A stretch of DNA of 37,069 nucleotides from assembly GCA_023399275.1 (NCBI GenBank), contig JAEWQH010000123.1, positions 1 through 37,069 on the forward strand, read 5' to 3'. Source of the stretch: Bacillota bacterium (GTDB taxonomy: Bacteria > Bacillota > Clostridia > Christensenellales > CAG-138). The notes beneath the pieces are model-generated. The model ran no database searches, was not told where the DNA came from, and saw only the letters and a list, made by a program, of their open reading frames with translations. Below are positions 8,709 through 18,909 of the stretch, one piece after another. Position numbers and translations under genes: made by a program. Position 1 is the first letter of the stretch, and every line of letters begins with the position of its first letter.

Positions 8709-10609
8709 GCGCGTCCCTCCGATTCTGTCTTGGCGGCGTGAAACCCGCGCTTGGCGTAGATGAGCAGCACGTTGACATCCGCGGGCGTGACGCCCGAGAT
8801 GCGCCCCGCCATGCCGACGCTCGCAGGCTTGTGCTGGTTCAGCTTCTGCCGCGCTTCGAGCCGCAGCCCGTCCAGCGCCATATAATCGAGCGCCGGCGGC
8901 AGCGGCGTATTCTCCAGCGCGCGGTTTCGGGCAACCTGTTCCTGCTGCTTTTGTATGTAACCATCGTACCGCGCGAGGGTTTCCACGCGCTCCTCCGTCT
9001 CCCAATCCAAATCGGACAGCTCCGAAAAAACAGAGAGCAGGTCGCTGTAGCGGATATGCGTGCGCTTGAGCAGATCAAAGAGCTTCACGCCGGAAACGGG
9101 AACGCTCTCCCCGCGGTCGACCAGCAGCTTTCGCAGTGCCTCACCCGGCGGAACCGTCCTGTCCAGCGCGGCAAGCGCGCGCTCCACGCGCTCCCGCTTT
9201 TGCATGAGCCGCTCATACCGCTCACCGACGATCAACCCCGTGCGAAGCGCCCGGTGCGTCAGCCGCTCGTCGGCATTGTCCTGCCGCAGCAGCAGGCGGT
9301 ATTCACAGCGCGAGGTCATCATGCGATACGGCTCCGGCGTGCCCTTGACGGAGAGATCGTCCACCAGCACGCCGAGGTACGCCTCGTCCCGCCCGAGCGT
9401 GAGCGGCTCGTCTGCGCGGCAATACAGCGCGGCGTTGATGCCCGCGAGCAGGCCCTGCGCCGCCGCCTCTTCGTAGCCGCTCGTTCCGTTCACCTGCCCC
9501 GCCAGATAGAGGCCGGGCACGGCGCGCAGATTGAGCGAGCGATCCAACGCGGTCGGATCAATGCAATCGTATTCGATGGCGTAGCCCAGGCGCATCACCT
9601 CGCAGCGCCGCAGCCCCGGCAGGGTGCGCAGCATCTCGACCTGCACCTCGCCCGGCAGGCTCGTGCTCATGCCCTGCACATACATCTCGTTGGTCGTGCG
9701 CCCTTCCGGCTCGATGAAGATCTGGTGCCGTTCCTTGTCCGCAAAGCGAACGAGCTTATCCTCTATGCTCGGGCAGTAGCGCGTGCCGGTCGCATGGATC
9801 TTACCGCTGTACATGGCGGAGCGATGCAGGTTTTCGAGGATGACGCGGTGCGTATCCGCATTGGTATAGGTCAGATAGCACGGCGTCTGTTCGCGCACAA
9901 GCCTGCCGTTGAGAAACGAAAACGCGGGCGTCGGCACGTCGCCATCCTGCCGCTCCATCTCGCCGTAGTCGAGCGTGCGCCCGTTCACGCGCGCGGGCGT
10001 GCCCGTTTTGAAACGCTGCAGCGGCACACCGAGCTCTTTGAGCGCGTCCGAGAGCGTCTCGGAGCGCTGCAGCCCCGCGGGCCCGCTCTCGCGCGAAAAA
10101 TCGCCGATGAGGATGCGGCTCTTCAGATAGACGCCCGCGCAGATGACCACCGCGCGGCAGGCATAGGTAAATCCTTCCGCCGTCTGCACGCCGCCAATTC
10201 TTCCGCCCTCGGTCAGAAACCGGCTCGCCTCGCCCTGCACAAGCGTCAGGTTCTCCTGCATTTCGAGCGCGCGCTTGACGCGCTCGTGATAGCGGCGCTT
10301 GTCCATCTGCGCACGCAGGGAGTGCACCGCCGGCCCCTTGCCCGTGTTGAGCATGCGCATCTGAATCAGCGTGTCGTCCGCCGCAAGCGCCATCTCTCCG
10401 CCCAGCGCGTCGATCTCTCGCACAAGATGCCCCTTTCCCGTGCCGCCAATTGCCGGATTGCAAGGCATAAGCCCCACCGAATCCATTTTTAGCGTTAAAA
10501 GAAGCGTCTTGTTCCCCATTCTTGCGCTTGCAAGCGCGGCTTCCACGCCTGCGTGCCCTGCGCCAATAACGACGATATCGTACGATTGCGTGTGGTTTGT
10601 GTCCATCAT
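8705..10609 (-). CDS. mnmG: tRNA uridine-5-carboxymethylaminomethyl modification enzyme MnmG (GidA)
   Basis: 634 residues, full length. The N-terminal FAD-binding motif is YDIVVIGAGHAGVEAALA; then come MPCNPAIGGTGKGHLVREIDAL and GTGRYCPSIEDK-like GTRYCPSIEDKLVRF, all typical of MnmG. The second GidA signature (QVNGTSGYEEAAAQGLLAG) and the C-terminal helical domain that contacts MnmE are present. With MnmE it makes the cmnm5 modification of wobble U34 in tRNA. There are two adjacent ATGs (10609 and 10606) with only a weak AAAAAGA site, so the start is uncertain by one codon. mnmE is not in this window. First gene of the run toward rsmG. Confidence 0.96.
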   Translation of the reverse strand: MMDTNHTQSYDIVVIGAGHAGVEAALASARMGNKTLLLTLKMDSVGLMPCNPAIGGTGKGHLVREIDALGGEMALAADDTLIQMRMLNTGKGPAVHSLRAQMDKRRYHERVKRALEMQENLTLVQGEASRFLTEGGRIGGVQTAEGFTYACRAVVICAGVYLKSRILIGDFSRESGPAGLQRSETLSDALKELGVPLQRFKTGTPARVNGRTLDYGEMERQDGDVPTPAFSFLNGRLVREQTPCYLTYTNADTHRVILENLHRSAMYSGKIHATGTRYCPSIEDKLVRFADKERHQIFIEPEGRTTNEMYVQGMSTSLPGEVQVEMLRTLPGLRRCEVMRLGYAIEYDCIDPTALDRSLNLRAVPGLYLAGQVNGTSGYEEAAAQGLLAGINAALYCRADEPLTLGRDEAYLGVLVDDLSVKGTPEPYRMMTSRCEYRLLLRQDNADERLTHRALRTGLIVGERYERLMQKRERVERALAALDRTVPPGEALRKLLVDRGESVPVSGVKLFDLLKRTHIRYSDLLSVFSELSDLDWETEERVETLARYDGYIQKQQEQVARNRALENTPLPPALDYMALDGLRLEARQKLNQHKPASVGMAGRISGVTPADVNVLLIYAKRGFHAAKTESEGRA

Positions 10610-10672
10610 TCGGTCTTTTTCGTTCCATTCCGCGCGGGCGCCCGCCGATTTTTTCGCGCCTTGCACACGCGC

Positions 10673-10701
10673 ATTTTACCACACGCGCAACGATAGGGCA
10701 A
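10673..10701 (-). promoter_or_regulatory. Promoter of mnmG-rsmG
   Basis: On the minus strand TTGCCC (10701-10696), 17 bp, TAAAAT (10678-10673). It lies 64 bp before the mnmG start, back to back with the yhaM promoter. Confidence 0.55.
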
Positions 10702-10776
10702 CGCGGCGCCGCTTCCCGATTGTAATCGGCTTTTTCCCCGCCCCGGCGGTTGCGTTAGCGGAAGCGCACGCAAGTA

Positions 10777-10785
10777 TGCTATACT
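10777..10785 (+). promoter_or_regulatory. Extended -10 promoter of yhaM
   Basis: TGC-TATACT (10777-10785) is an extended -10 about 74 bp before the yhaM start; the -35 is weak. Confidence 0.5.
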
Positions 10786-10858
10786 GATAGCTACAGCAAC
10801 GCGCATGCCTGCGCGAGATTGCATGCCGATCGGGCATTTTTACAAGGGGGACGCATCC

Positions 10859-11836
10859 ATGAGCCGCATGCGGTTGTTAAACGAAAGCAACGGTCAGTCG
10901 TTTGAGGGGTTTTGCCTCGTCAAGAGCGCGAGCGTGAAAACCAATATCAAGGGCACGGAGTACCTCGACCTTATCGTCGCGGATGCCGAGGGCGACTGTG
11001 CCGCCAAGCTCTGGGATTACAACAAGGAGCTGCACGGCGTGTATGAATCGGGCGACGTGATCAAGGTGCGCGGCTCCGTCAACATCTGGAAGGACACCGA
11101 GCAGCTCAAGCTCGACCGCATCCGCCACACGACGCCCGAGGACGATGTGGATATGTCCAAGCTCCTGCCCTGCTCGCCTTTTGACCCGGAGTGGCTCTAC
11201 GATGAGCTCTTCACACTTGCGGAAGGGTTTGCAGACGACGACCTGCGCCGCCTCGTGCAGTATATGATGCGTGAGAACCGCGAAAAGCTCCTTTTCTTCC
11301 CTGCGGCGGTCAAGCTGCACCATGCCACGCGCGGCGGCTGGCTGCATCACACGTGGACACTGACCAAGCTGGCAAAATCCATCATCGAAATCTACCCCGC
11401 GCTGGACGGGGACCTTGTTTACGCCGGCGCGATTCTCCACGACATCGGTAAGCTCAAAGAGCTGGAGACGGGCGATCTTGGCATTGCCAGCGGCTATACC
11501 GCGCGCGGCATGCTGGTCGGCCATATCTCGATCGGCATCTCGGAGGTCTCCGCCGCCTGCGATCTTCTGGGCGTACCGGAGGAGACCGCCATGCTGGTGG
11601 AGCACATGCTGCTGGCGCATCACGGGCAGGCGGAGTTTGGCAGCCCGAAGATGCCGATGTTTCCGGAAGCGGAGGTTCTTGCGGAGATCGACCTGCTGGA
11701 CAGCAAGATGTATGAGATGTTTGACGCGCTCTCCGGCGTATCGGTAGGCGCGTTTTCAGAGCGGCAGTGGGCACTGGACAACCGCCAGCTCTATTGCCAC
11801 GGACACGGGCACCTGAAAAAGGGCGAAAGCAAATAG
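10859..11836 (+). CDS. yhaM: YhaM-type 3'-5' exoribonuclease (OB fold plus HD domain)
   Basis: 325 residues with the domain order of YhaM. An N-terminal OB-fold nucleic-acid binding domain (about 12-90; EYLDLIVADAEG, GDVIKVRGSVNIW) precedes an HD phosphohydrolase domain (about 150-300) with H163 in GGWLHHT and the paired H194-D195 in AGAILHDIGKLKEL; LLAHHGQAEFGSP is further on. YhaM degrades RNA from the 3' end in Gram-positive bacteria with a metal cofactor. The ATG at 10859 has AGGGGG 8 nt upstream; the open frame starts earlier without a ribosome binding site. It is followed after 28 bp by a GNAT gene. Confidence 0.92.
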   Translation: MSRMRLLNESNGQSFEGFCLVKSASVKTNIKGTEYLDLIVADAEGDCAAKLWDYNKELHGVYESGDVIKVRGSVNIWKDTEQLKLDRIRHTTPEDDVDMSKLLPCSPFDPEWLYDELFTLAEGFADDDLRRLVQYMMRENREKLLFFPAAVKLHHATRGGWLHHTWTLTKLAKSIIEIYPALDGDLVYAGAILHDIGKLKELETGDLGIASGYTARGMLVGHISIGISEVSAACDLLGVPEETAMLVEHMLLAHHGQAEFGSPKMPMFPEAEVLAEIDLLDSKMYEMFDALSGVSVGAFSERQWALDNRQLYCHGHGHLKKGESK

Positions 11837-11864
11837 CCTGCGCCCGTCCTGCCTGGAGCATATG

Positions 11865-12377
11865 ATGGACAGACTCGAAATCCGCCGCGCAGCGAACGCG
11901 GACATCCCCGCCATCGCACATATCATCAACGAGGCATGGAAGGCGGGCTATGCGGGCATCGTCCCACAGCAGTATCTGGACGCGATGCGCGAGGCCGACA
12001 AGGCGAAGCGTCTGCGCGAGGGAATCGCGCGCATGCCGCACATGCGCTACTATGTGCTCTGCATAGACGGCGTCCCCGCCGGCACGGCGAATCTGCACCG
12101 TACACAGGACGATGACTTGCCGGATGCGGCGGAGTTCAGCTTCTTTTACTTCCTGCCTGCGCTCTGGCGGCGCGGCTACGGCTCGCTGCTGCTCGGCCGG
12201 CTCATGCACGACGCCGCGGAGGCCGGATTTCACCGGCTGTGCTGCTGGGTGCTGGAGGGGAACCGCCGCGCGGTCGCGTTCTATGAATCCCGCGGCCTTC
12301 CTCCCGACGGTGCGCGGCAGACGGTGTCCATCGGCGGCGCGGCGCTTGAAACGGTGCGCTGTGCCGGACCGCTGTAA
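11865..12377 (+). CDS. GNAT-family N-acetyltransferase
   Basis: 170 residues. The N-terminal EIRRAANADIPAIAHIINEAWKAGYAGIV is typical of GNAT proteins, and the acetyl-CoA loop is WRRGYGSLLLGRL (the R-x-x-G-x-G/A signature), followed by LEGNRRAVAFYESRGL. It transfers an acetyl group from acetyl-CoA to an amine; the substrate is not evident. Two ATGs (11862, 11865) stand after GGAG; the second has the better spacing of 6 nt. It is likely cotranscribed with yhaM and ends in a shared two-way terminator. Confidence 0.88.
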   Translation: MDRLEIRRAANADIPAIAHIINEAWKAGYAGIVPQQYLDAMREADKAKRLREGIARMPHMRYYVLCIDGVPAGTANLHRTQDDDLPDAAEFSFFYFLPALWRRGYGSLLLGRLMHDAAEAGFHRLCCWVLEGNRRAVAFYESRGLPPDGARQTVSIGGAALETVRCAGPL

Positions 12378-12397
12378 CGAAACAAACGATATGCAAA

Positions 12398-12425
12398 ACC
12401 GGCGGGGATCAAGCACCCCGCCGGT
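12398..12425. terminator. Two-way terminator between the GNAT gene and uppP
   Basis: Perfect 10-bp stem ACCGGCGGGG / CCCCGCCGGT with an 8-nt loop. T-rich sequence follows on both strands (CTCCTTTTCT on plus, TTTGCAT on minus). It serves the convergent genes on either side. Confidence 0.85.
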
Positions 12426-12440
12426 CTCCTTTTCTCCCGC

Positions 12441-13277
12441 TTAGAAGAAATAATGCGTCACAAACTGATCGACCAGCACCAGCGCGCCAAGCACGGCGGT
12501 GTAGATCGCAAACCCGAAGAGCTTCTTTTTCTTGATGGCCGAGATCATTACCTTGATCGCAAAATATCCCGTCATGCCCGCAACCAGCATCCCGGCGACC
12601 AGCACCGTCCAATGCAGGCCGGCGAGCCCCGTCTCGATCGCCTCCGGTTTTTCAAACACCGCGCCGCCGATGATGGCGGGGATCGACATCAGGAAAGAGA
12701 AGTCGGCCGCCGCCTTGCGGCTCACGCCGGAAAACAGCGCGCCGGAGATCGTGCTGCCGGAGCGGGAGATGCCGGGCAGTACGCCTACGCCCTGCATGCA
12801 GCCGATGACCAGCGCGTCCTTCACCTGCATGTTTTTGAATTTTTTGCCCTTGTAAGGCACTTTTTCGCCGTTTTCATCGACTCGCGTCAGATGGATGTTG
12901 TCGCTCACGAGCAGCAGGATCGACGTGATCAGAAATCCGAACCCGAGGTATTGCCCTTCTTCCGCCGCGGTATAAAACGCATCCAGCGGCGCAAAGACCT
13001 TCATCAGCAGCGCGATGACCACCGCGGGCAGCGTGGCGATGATGAGCAGCAGGACGGTCTTCTGAAACGGCTTTTTGATCAGCTCGACGAGCGTCGGCCA
13101 ATATACGATAAAAACCGCAACCAACGTCGCCAGATGGAGCATCACGGTGAAGAACATCGCCCCCTCCGTCACGCCAAACACCTTTTGCATCAGGAGCAGA
13201 TGCCCGCTGCTGCTCACCGGCAAAAACTCGGTCAACCCCTGCACGAGGCCCAGCAGCATCGCAATCCAAATCGTCAT
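12441..13277 (-). CDS. uppP: Undecaprenyl-diphosphatase UppP (BacA)
   Basis: 278 residues, the normal length, strongly hydrophobic. The catalytic motif 1 near the N-terminus is QGLTEFLPVSSSGH (Q13..E17, S-S-S-G-H26), and motif 2 is LPGISRSGST. The enzyme dephosphorylates undecaprenyl pyrophosphate at the membrane so the lipid carrier can be reused for peptidoglycan and wall polymers; it also gives bacitracin resistance. The start ATG has AAGGGG 6 nt upstream. It is probably a single-gene transcript from its own promoter to the shared terminator. Confidence 0.96.
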   Translation of the reverse strand: MTIWIAMLLGLVQGLTEFLPVSSSGHLLLMQKVFGVTEGAMFFTVMLHLATLVAVFIVYWPTLVELIKKPFQKTVLLLIIATLPAVVIALLMKVFAPLDAFYTAAEEGQYLGFGFLITSILLLVSDNIHLTRVDENGEKVPYKGKKFKNMQVKDALVIGCMQGVGVLPGISRSGSTISGALFSGVSRKAAADFSFLMSIPAIIGGAVFEKPEAIETGLAGLHWTVLVAGMLVAGMTGYFAIKVMISAIKKKKLFGFAIYTAVLGALVLVDQFVTHYFF

Positions 13278-13317
13278 AACGAACCCCTTTTATCCCAGTT
13301 TTCCAATATTCCCGTTC

Positions 13318-13346
13318 ATCATACACGTGTTGATCGCCGAGCGCAA
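13318..13346 (-). promoter_or_regulatory. Promoter of uppP
   Basis: On the minus strand TTGCGC (13346-13341), 17 bp, TATGAT (13323-13318), 41 bp before the start codon. Confidence 0.55.
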
Positions 13347-13366
13347 GCGCCGCAGTCGCGCGTGTT

Positions 13367-14215
13367 TCAAATATCGCCCCGCAGCGCGTAGACGCAGATG
13401 CCGACGCTCTCGCGCATGACGTTGTTGAGCCTGAGATACCATACGTCCGGCGCCGGGATGCCGACAGCGTCGATCCCCTGCGCGCGCGCAACCTGCCCCG
13501 CGCGGTAGACATGAAAATCCGTGGTCACAAACGCGATGCGCGCGTCTTTACCCAGCGCTTCATCGATGATCGCACTCGAAAACGCAAAGTTCTCCTTCGT
13601 GTTCACCGCCTGCTCCTCCGTATAGATGCGATCCGCGTCGATCCCGCGCTCCACCATGTATTTCTTCATGGCGGACGCTTCCGTGACGGTTTCGCCCGCG
13701 CCCTGTCCGCCGGAGACCACACAAACGGCGTCCGGATGCGCATCGAGATACTCCACCGCGGTGTTGAGCCGGTTTTCCAGCACCCACGTGACCTTGTCGC
13801 CATGCACCGCCGCGCCGAGTACGATGATCGCATCCGCCTCCGCATGCGCGCCATCGCCGGCCGCGCGGATCATCAAAAATCCGCACACGAGGAATATGCC
13901 GATGGCTACGGCATAGCACGCGGCGACAAACCACTTGAGAAAGCGCAGAAAGCCAGCCTTCATCCGCGGCAGCATAAGCGCAAGGAACACCAGCGGCGCG
14001 CCGAAGAACGCAGGCAGAATCACGCCGAGGTTGAAGTTGGAGAGCGTGGATATGATGAGCGTCTCCACGATGAGCACCACGCCGAGTATGAGAAACACCT
14101 CGCGCAGCGCGCCAAATGCGTGTCCGCGCTTACGCCAGATGCGGCAGCCGAAGAGCAGCACGCCGATCACCGCAATAAACACGGCGAGAATATAGAGCCT
14201 CCATCTGGTATACAT
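13367..14215 (-). CDS. YdcF/SanA-like DUF218 membrane protein
   Basis: 282 residues. The N-terminal half has about four membrane helices. The rest is a DUF218 domain starting at ADAIIVLGAAVHGDKVTWVLENRL, with the conserved VVSGGQGAGETVTEASAMKKYM, EEQAVNTKENFAFS and VTTDFHVYRAGQVAR. DUF218 proteins (YdcF, SanA, ElyC) affect envelope integrity and polyprenyl-carrier use, though their chemistry is unsettled. The start has AAAGGA 7 nt upstream. It lies between uppP and uvrA with its own promoter, and the neighbourhood with uppP fits an envelope role. The ending GDI is normal. Confidence 0.88.
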   Translation of the reverse strand: MYTRWRLYILAVFIAVIGVLLFGCRIWRKRGHAFGALREVFLILGVVLIVETLIISTLSNFNLGVILPAFFGAPLVFLALMLPRMKAGFLRFLKWFVAACYAVAIGIFLVCGFLMIRAAGDGAHAEADAIIVLGAAVHGDKVTWVLENRLNTAVEYLDAHPDAVCVVSGGQGAGETVTEASAMKKYMVERGIDADRIYTEEQAVNTKENFAFSSAIIDEALGKDARIAFVTTDFHVYRAGQVARAQGIDAVGIPAPDVWYLRLNNVMRESVGICVYALRGDI

Positions 14216-14307
14216 AGCTTCTTCCTTTCAAATGCCCGCGTTAAAAGCCCGGCGCGGGCAGGGGTCTGCCCGGTCTTTGCCGAGCCGGAGATGCGAAAAG
14301 CACCTGC

Positions 14308-14335
14308 ATTATATAATACGAACGGGGGCGCGCAA
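14308..14335 (-). promoter_or_regulatory. Promoter of the YdcF-like gene
   Basis: On the minus strand TTGCGC (14335-14330), 16 bp, TATAAT (14313-14308). Confidence 0.5.
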
Positions 14336-14401
14336 ACACACGTCCCCGTTTCGTCACAGCTTTGTTACAAAAGAGCGCTCTCCTCCGGCGCTGCGCAGTG
14401 C

Positions 14402-17218
<2,817 letters not shown>

Positions 17219-17271
17219 GGGGGTCCCTTTCCGAACCTGTCCGGGGGTATCCGGACGGCATGTGACAATTA

Positions 17272-17285
17272 CAAACACTTGTTCG
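17272..17285. promoter_or_regulatory. LexA (SOS) box of uvrA
   Basis: On the minus strand CGAACAAGTGTTTG matches the Gram-positive LexA consensus CGAACRNRYGTTYG at every position. It lies just downstream of the uvrA -10 and before the start codon, where bound LexA would block transcription. Confidence 0.75.
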
Positions 17286-17298
17286 CACTATCCAAGCG

Positions 17299-17307
17299 AT
17301 TATACCA
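17299..17307 (-). promoter_or_regulatory. Extended -10 promoter of uvrA
   Basis: On the minus strand TGG-TATAAT (17307-17299) is a perfect extended -10. The LexA box begins 13 bp after it. Confidence 0.6.
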
Positions 17308-17395
17308 GAAAACAAACCGTTTTGCGCGGGTTTTGCCGGAAATTTTTTAATTTTCACAATTTCCGACGTCGGCAAGGCGGTCTTTGCGGTTTTTG

Positions 17396-17441
17396 TTATC
17401 CACCGTTTTATCCACCGGTGTGGATAACCCGGTGTGGACAG
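17396..17441. promoter_or_regulatory. Cluster of four DnaA-box-like sites
   Basis: TTATCCACC (17396-17404) and TTATCCACC (17408-17416) on one strand face TGTGGATAA (17419-17427) and TGTGGACAG (17433-17441). The middle pair forms 8-bp inverted arms (TTATCCAC / GTGGATAA). TGTGGATAA is the exact DnaA consensus; the others differ by one or two bases. The cluster lies between uvrA and the DUF1292 terminator, about 10 kb from dnaA. Binding by DnaA is inferred. Confidence 0.55.
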
Positions 17442-17467
17442 GCGGTGGATTCCCCGCCCGGCGGGAA

Positions 17468-17499
17468 CGAAAAACCCGCAGGCAGGTTCTGCCGCGGGT
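17468..17499 (-). terminator. Terminator of the DUF1292 gene
   Basis: On the minus strand ACCCGC-GGCAG-loop-CTGCC-TGCGGGT followed by TTTTCG, about 30 bp after the stop codon. Confidence 0.75.
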
Positions 17500-17528
17500 C
17501 ATTGGGTTTTTTACGGGATATCGGGGAA

Positions 17529-17855
17529 TCAGTCCTCGTCTTCCTCGTCGTCTTCGTCTTCCATAGCCTCGAAGCGCTCCTCCACAATTTTGGAGAGGGC
17601 TTCCATCTTGTCCTCATCCGCGGGGAGAAACTCTTCGTATTCGCCGTTGACGACGATCTTCATGATATAGACCTCGGCGCCGTGCTCGTCCTCGCACTCG
17701 TCGTGCTCGCAGCCGCAGCCGCAACCGCAGCCGCTTTCCGGGTCAACGAGCACCGCGTACTCCTGACCCTCATGATCAAAATAGTCTACGATCTCAAGTT
17801 CAAACTCATTGCCCTCGTCGTCGGAAAAAACCACCAAATCGCGCTCTTCTTCCAT
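17529..17855 (-). CDS. DUF1292-family acidic protein (YrzB-like)
   Basis: 108 residues. The N-terminal MEEERDLVVFSDDEGNEFELEIVDYFDHEGQEYAVLVD is the DUF1292 signature. The protein is strongly acidic and ends in an Asp/Glu run (MEDEDDEEDED). A CGCGCGCEHDEC insert gives a cluster of five Cys and a His that could bind metal, which is not universal in the family. The function is unknown; the family is widespread in Firmicutes, often near yrrK/ruvX. The ATG at 17855 has AGGTGG 8 nt upstream, and GTG starts at 17864-17867 are less likely. Confidence 0.88.
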   Translation of the reverse strand: MEEERDLVVFSDDEGNEFELEIVDYFDHEGQEYAVLVDPESGCGCGCGCEHDECEDEHGAEVYIMKIVVNGEYEEFLPADEDKMEALSKIVEERFEAMEDEDDEEDED

Positions 17856-17899
17856 GCGGTTCACCACCTTTACGTTTCTGCCTGTTTTCAGGTCAATTC

Positions 17900-17928
17900 A
17901 TTGTATCGTATTTCCTGCGGGAGCACAA
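17900..17928 (-). promoter_or_regulatory. Promoter of the DUF1292 gene
   Basis: On the minus strand TTGTGC (17928-17923), 17 bp, TACAAT (17905-17900), 44 bp before the start codon. The rest of the gap up to 18072 shows no clear element. Confidence 0.55.
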
Positions 17929-18072
17929 GGAAGGAAACGTGAGTTTGTTACGCACAAAACGTGACAATTGCCCGCTCTATGCCAAAATCGGCACACGCGG
18001 ACAGAGCCGGGCGCCGCATGCGCCAAACTCCGCACAAAAGCGGCCTTTACGCGCCGGAACCTGAAAGTTTTT

Positions 18073-18102
18073 TTGCTATCAGCATTTGATTTATGCTACA
18101 AT
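18073..18102 (+). promoter_or_regulatory. Promoter of the YheO-like/ygeY transcript
   Basis: TTGCTA (18073-18078), 18 bp, TACAAT (18097-18102), in an AT-rich stretch. The leader to the start codon is about 115 nt, AT-rich, with no recognised riboswitch. Confidence 0.55.
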
Positions 18103-18222
18103 AAAATTAATATTTAGAGCACGTGAACAAAAAATATTTGAGGCACCATAAAATATATTTGTTTTCCTGCTTGTTTTTTCGTTTTGTTCTGTATATTATG
18201 GATAAGGAAGAGGGTACGCGAC

Positions 18223-18852
18223 ATGGATTTGGAATTTTTGCAGCGGCTCGCCAAAGCCATCACCACCGAGTTTGGCGAGAGCAGCGAAGTCGTCGTGCAC
18301 GACATCTCCGGCGATGATACCGAGCACACGATCGTTGCGATTGAAAACGGGCATGTCTCCCATCGCCAGGCCGGCGGCAGCGCCTCGCGCGTGGTGCTCG
18401 AGGCGATTCAGCGCAAGAGCGACCCGACGCTGACAGACGAGCTCGGCTACCTCACCAAGACGCGGGACGGGCGGGTGCTCAAATCCAGCACGGTCTATAT
18501 GCGGGACGCCGAAGGCTCCATCGAGGGCGTGCTCTCCATCAACTACGACATCACCGAGCTTCTGATGGCGGAGCGGGCGATCTCCTCCGTGCTCCACCAC
18601 AACAGCGAGCCGACCATGCCGGAGCGCATCCCGCAGAACGTAAACGACCTGCTGGACGACCTCATCGAGCAGAGCGTCGCCATCGTCGGCAAGCCGGTGG
18701 CCATGATGACCAAGGAAGATAAGATCGCAGCGATCCAGTTCCTCTATCAGGCGGGGGCGTTCCTCGTCACCAAGAGCGGCGACAAGGTGTCGAAATACTT
18801 CGGCATCAGCAAATACACCCTTTACTCCTACATCGACGCAAAAAAGGACTGA
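18223..18852 (+). CDS. YheO/DauR-like transcriptional regulator (PAS-like plus HTH)
   Basis: 209 residues in two parts. A YheO-type PAS-like domain (about 5-115) contains SSEVVVHDISGDDTEHTIVAIENGHVSHRQAGG and a second half VYMRDAEGSIEGVLSINYDIT. The C-terminal DauR-type helix-turn-helix (about 150-205) has MMTKEDKIAAIQFLYQAGAFLVTKSGDKVSKYFGISKYTLYSYID. DauR of Pseudomonas controls D-arginine catabolism, and such regulators often sit beside amino-acid or amidohydrolase operons. The ATG at 18223 has GAGGG 8 nt upstream. It directly precedes ygeY (57 bp), so it most likely controls ygeY-ygeW. The ligand is unknown. Confidence 0.88.
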   Translation: MDLEFLQRLAKAITTEFGESSEVVVHDISGDDTEHTIVAIENGHVSHRQAGGSASRVVLEAIQRKSDPTLTDELGYLTKTRDGRVLKSSTVYMRDAEGSIEGVLSINYDITELLMAERAISSVLHHNSEPTMPERIPQNVNDLLDDLIEQSVAIVGKPVAMMTKEDKIAAIQFLYQAGAFLVTKSGDKVSKYFGISKYTLYSYIDAKKD

Positions 18853-18909
18853 CTCCAGGCCGCATGCTGCGGCCGCGGCCTCAGCAGAAGAAAGGAAGAG
18901 CAACCCACC

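Noticed and set aside
8651..10492. Open frame of about 610 codons opposite mnmG
   Set aside because: Antisense shadow of mnmG, low complexity, no recognisable domain.
18115..18130. Possible fourth parS site (AGCACGTGAACA)
   Set aside because: Only the CACGTGAA core fits; the left arm does not match TGTTTC.
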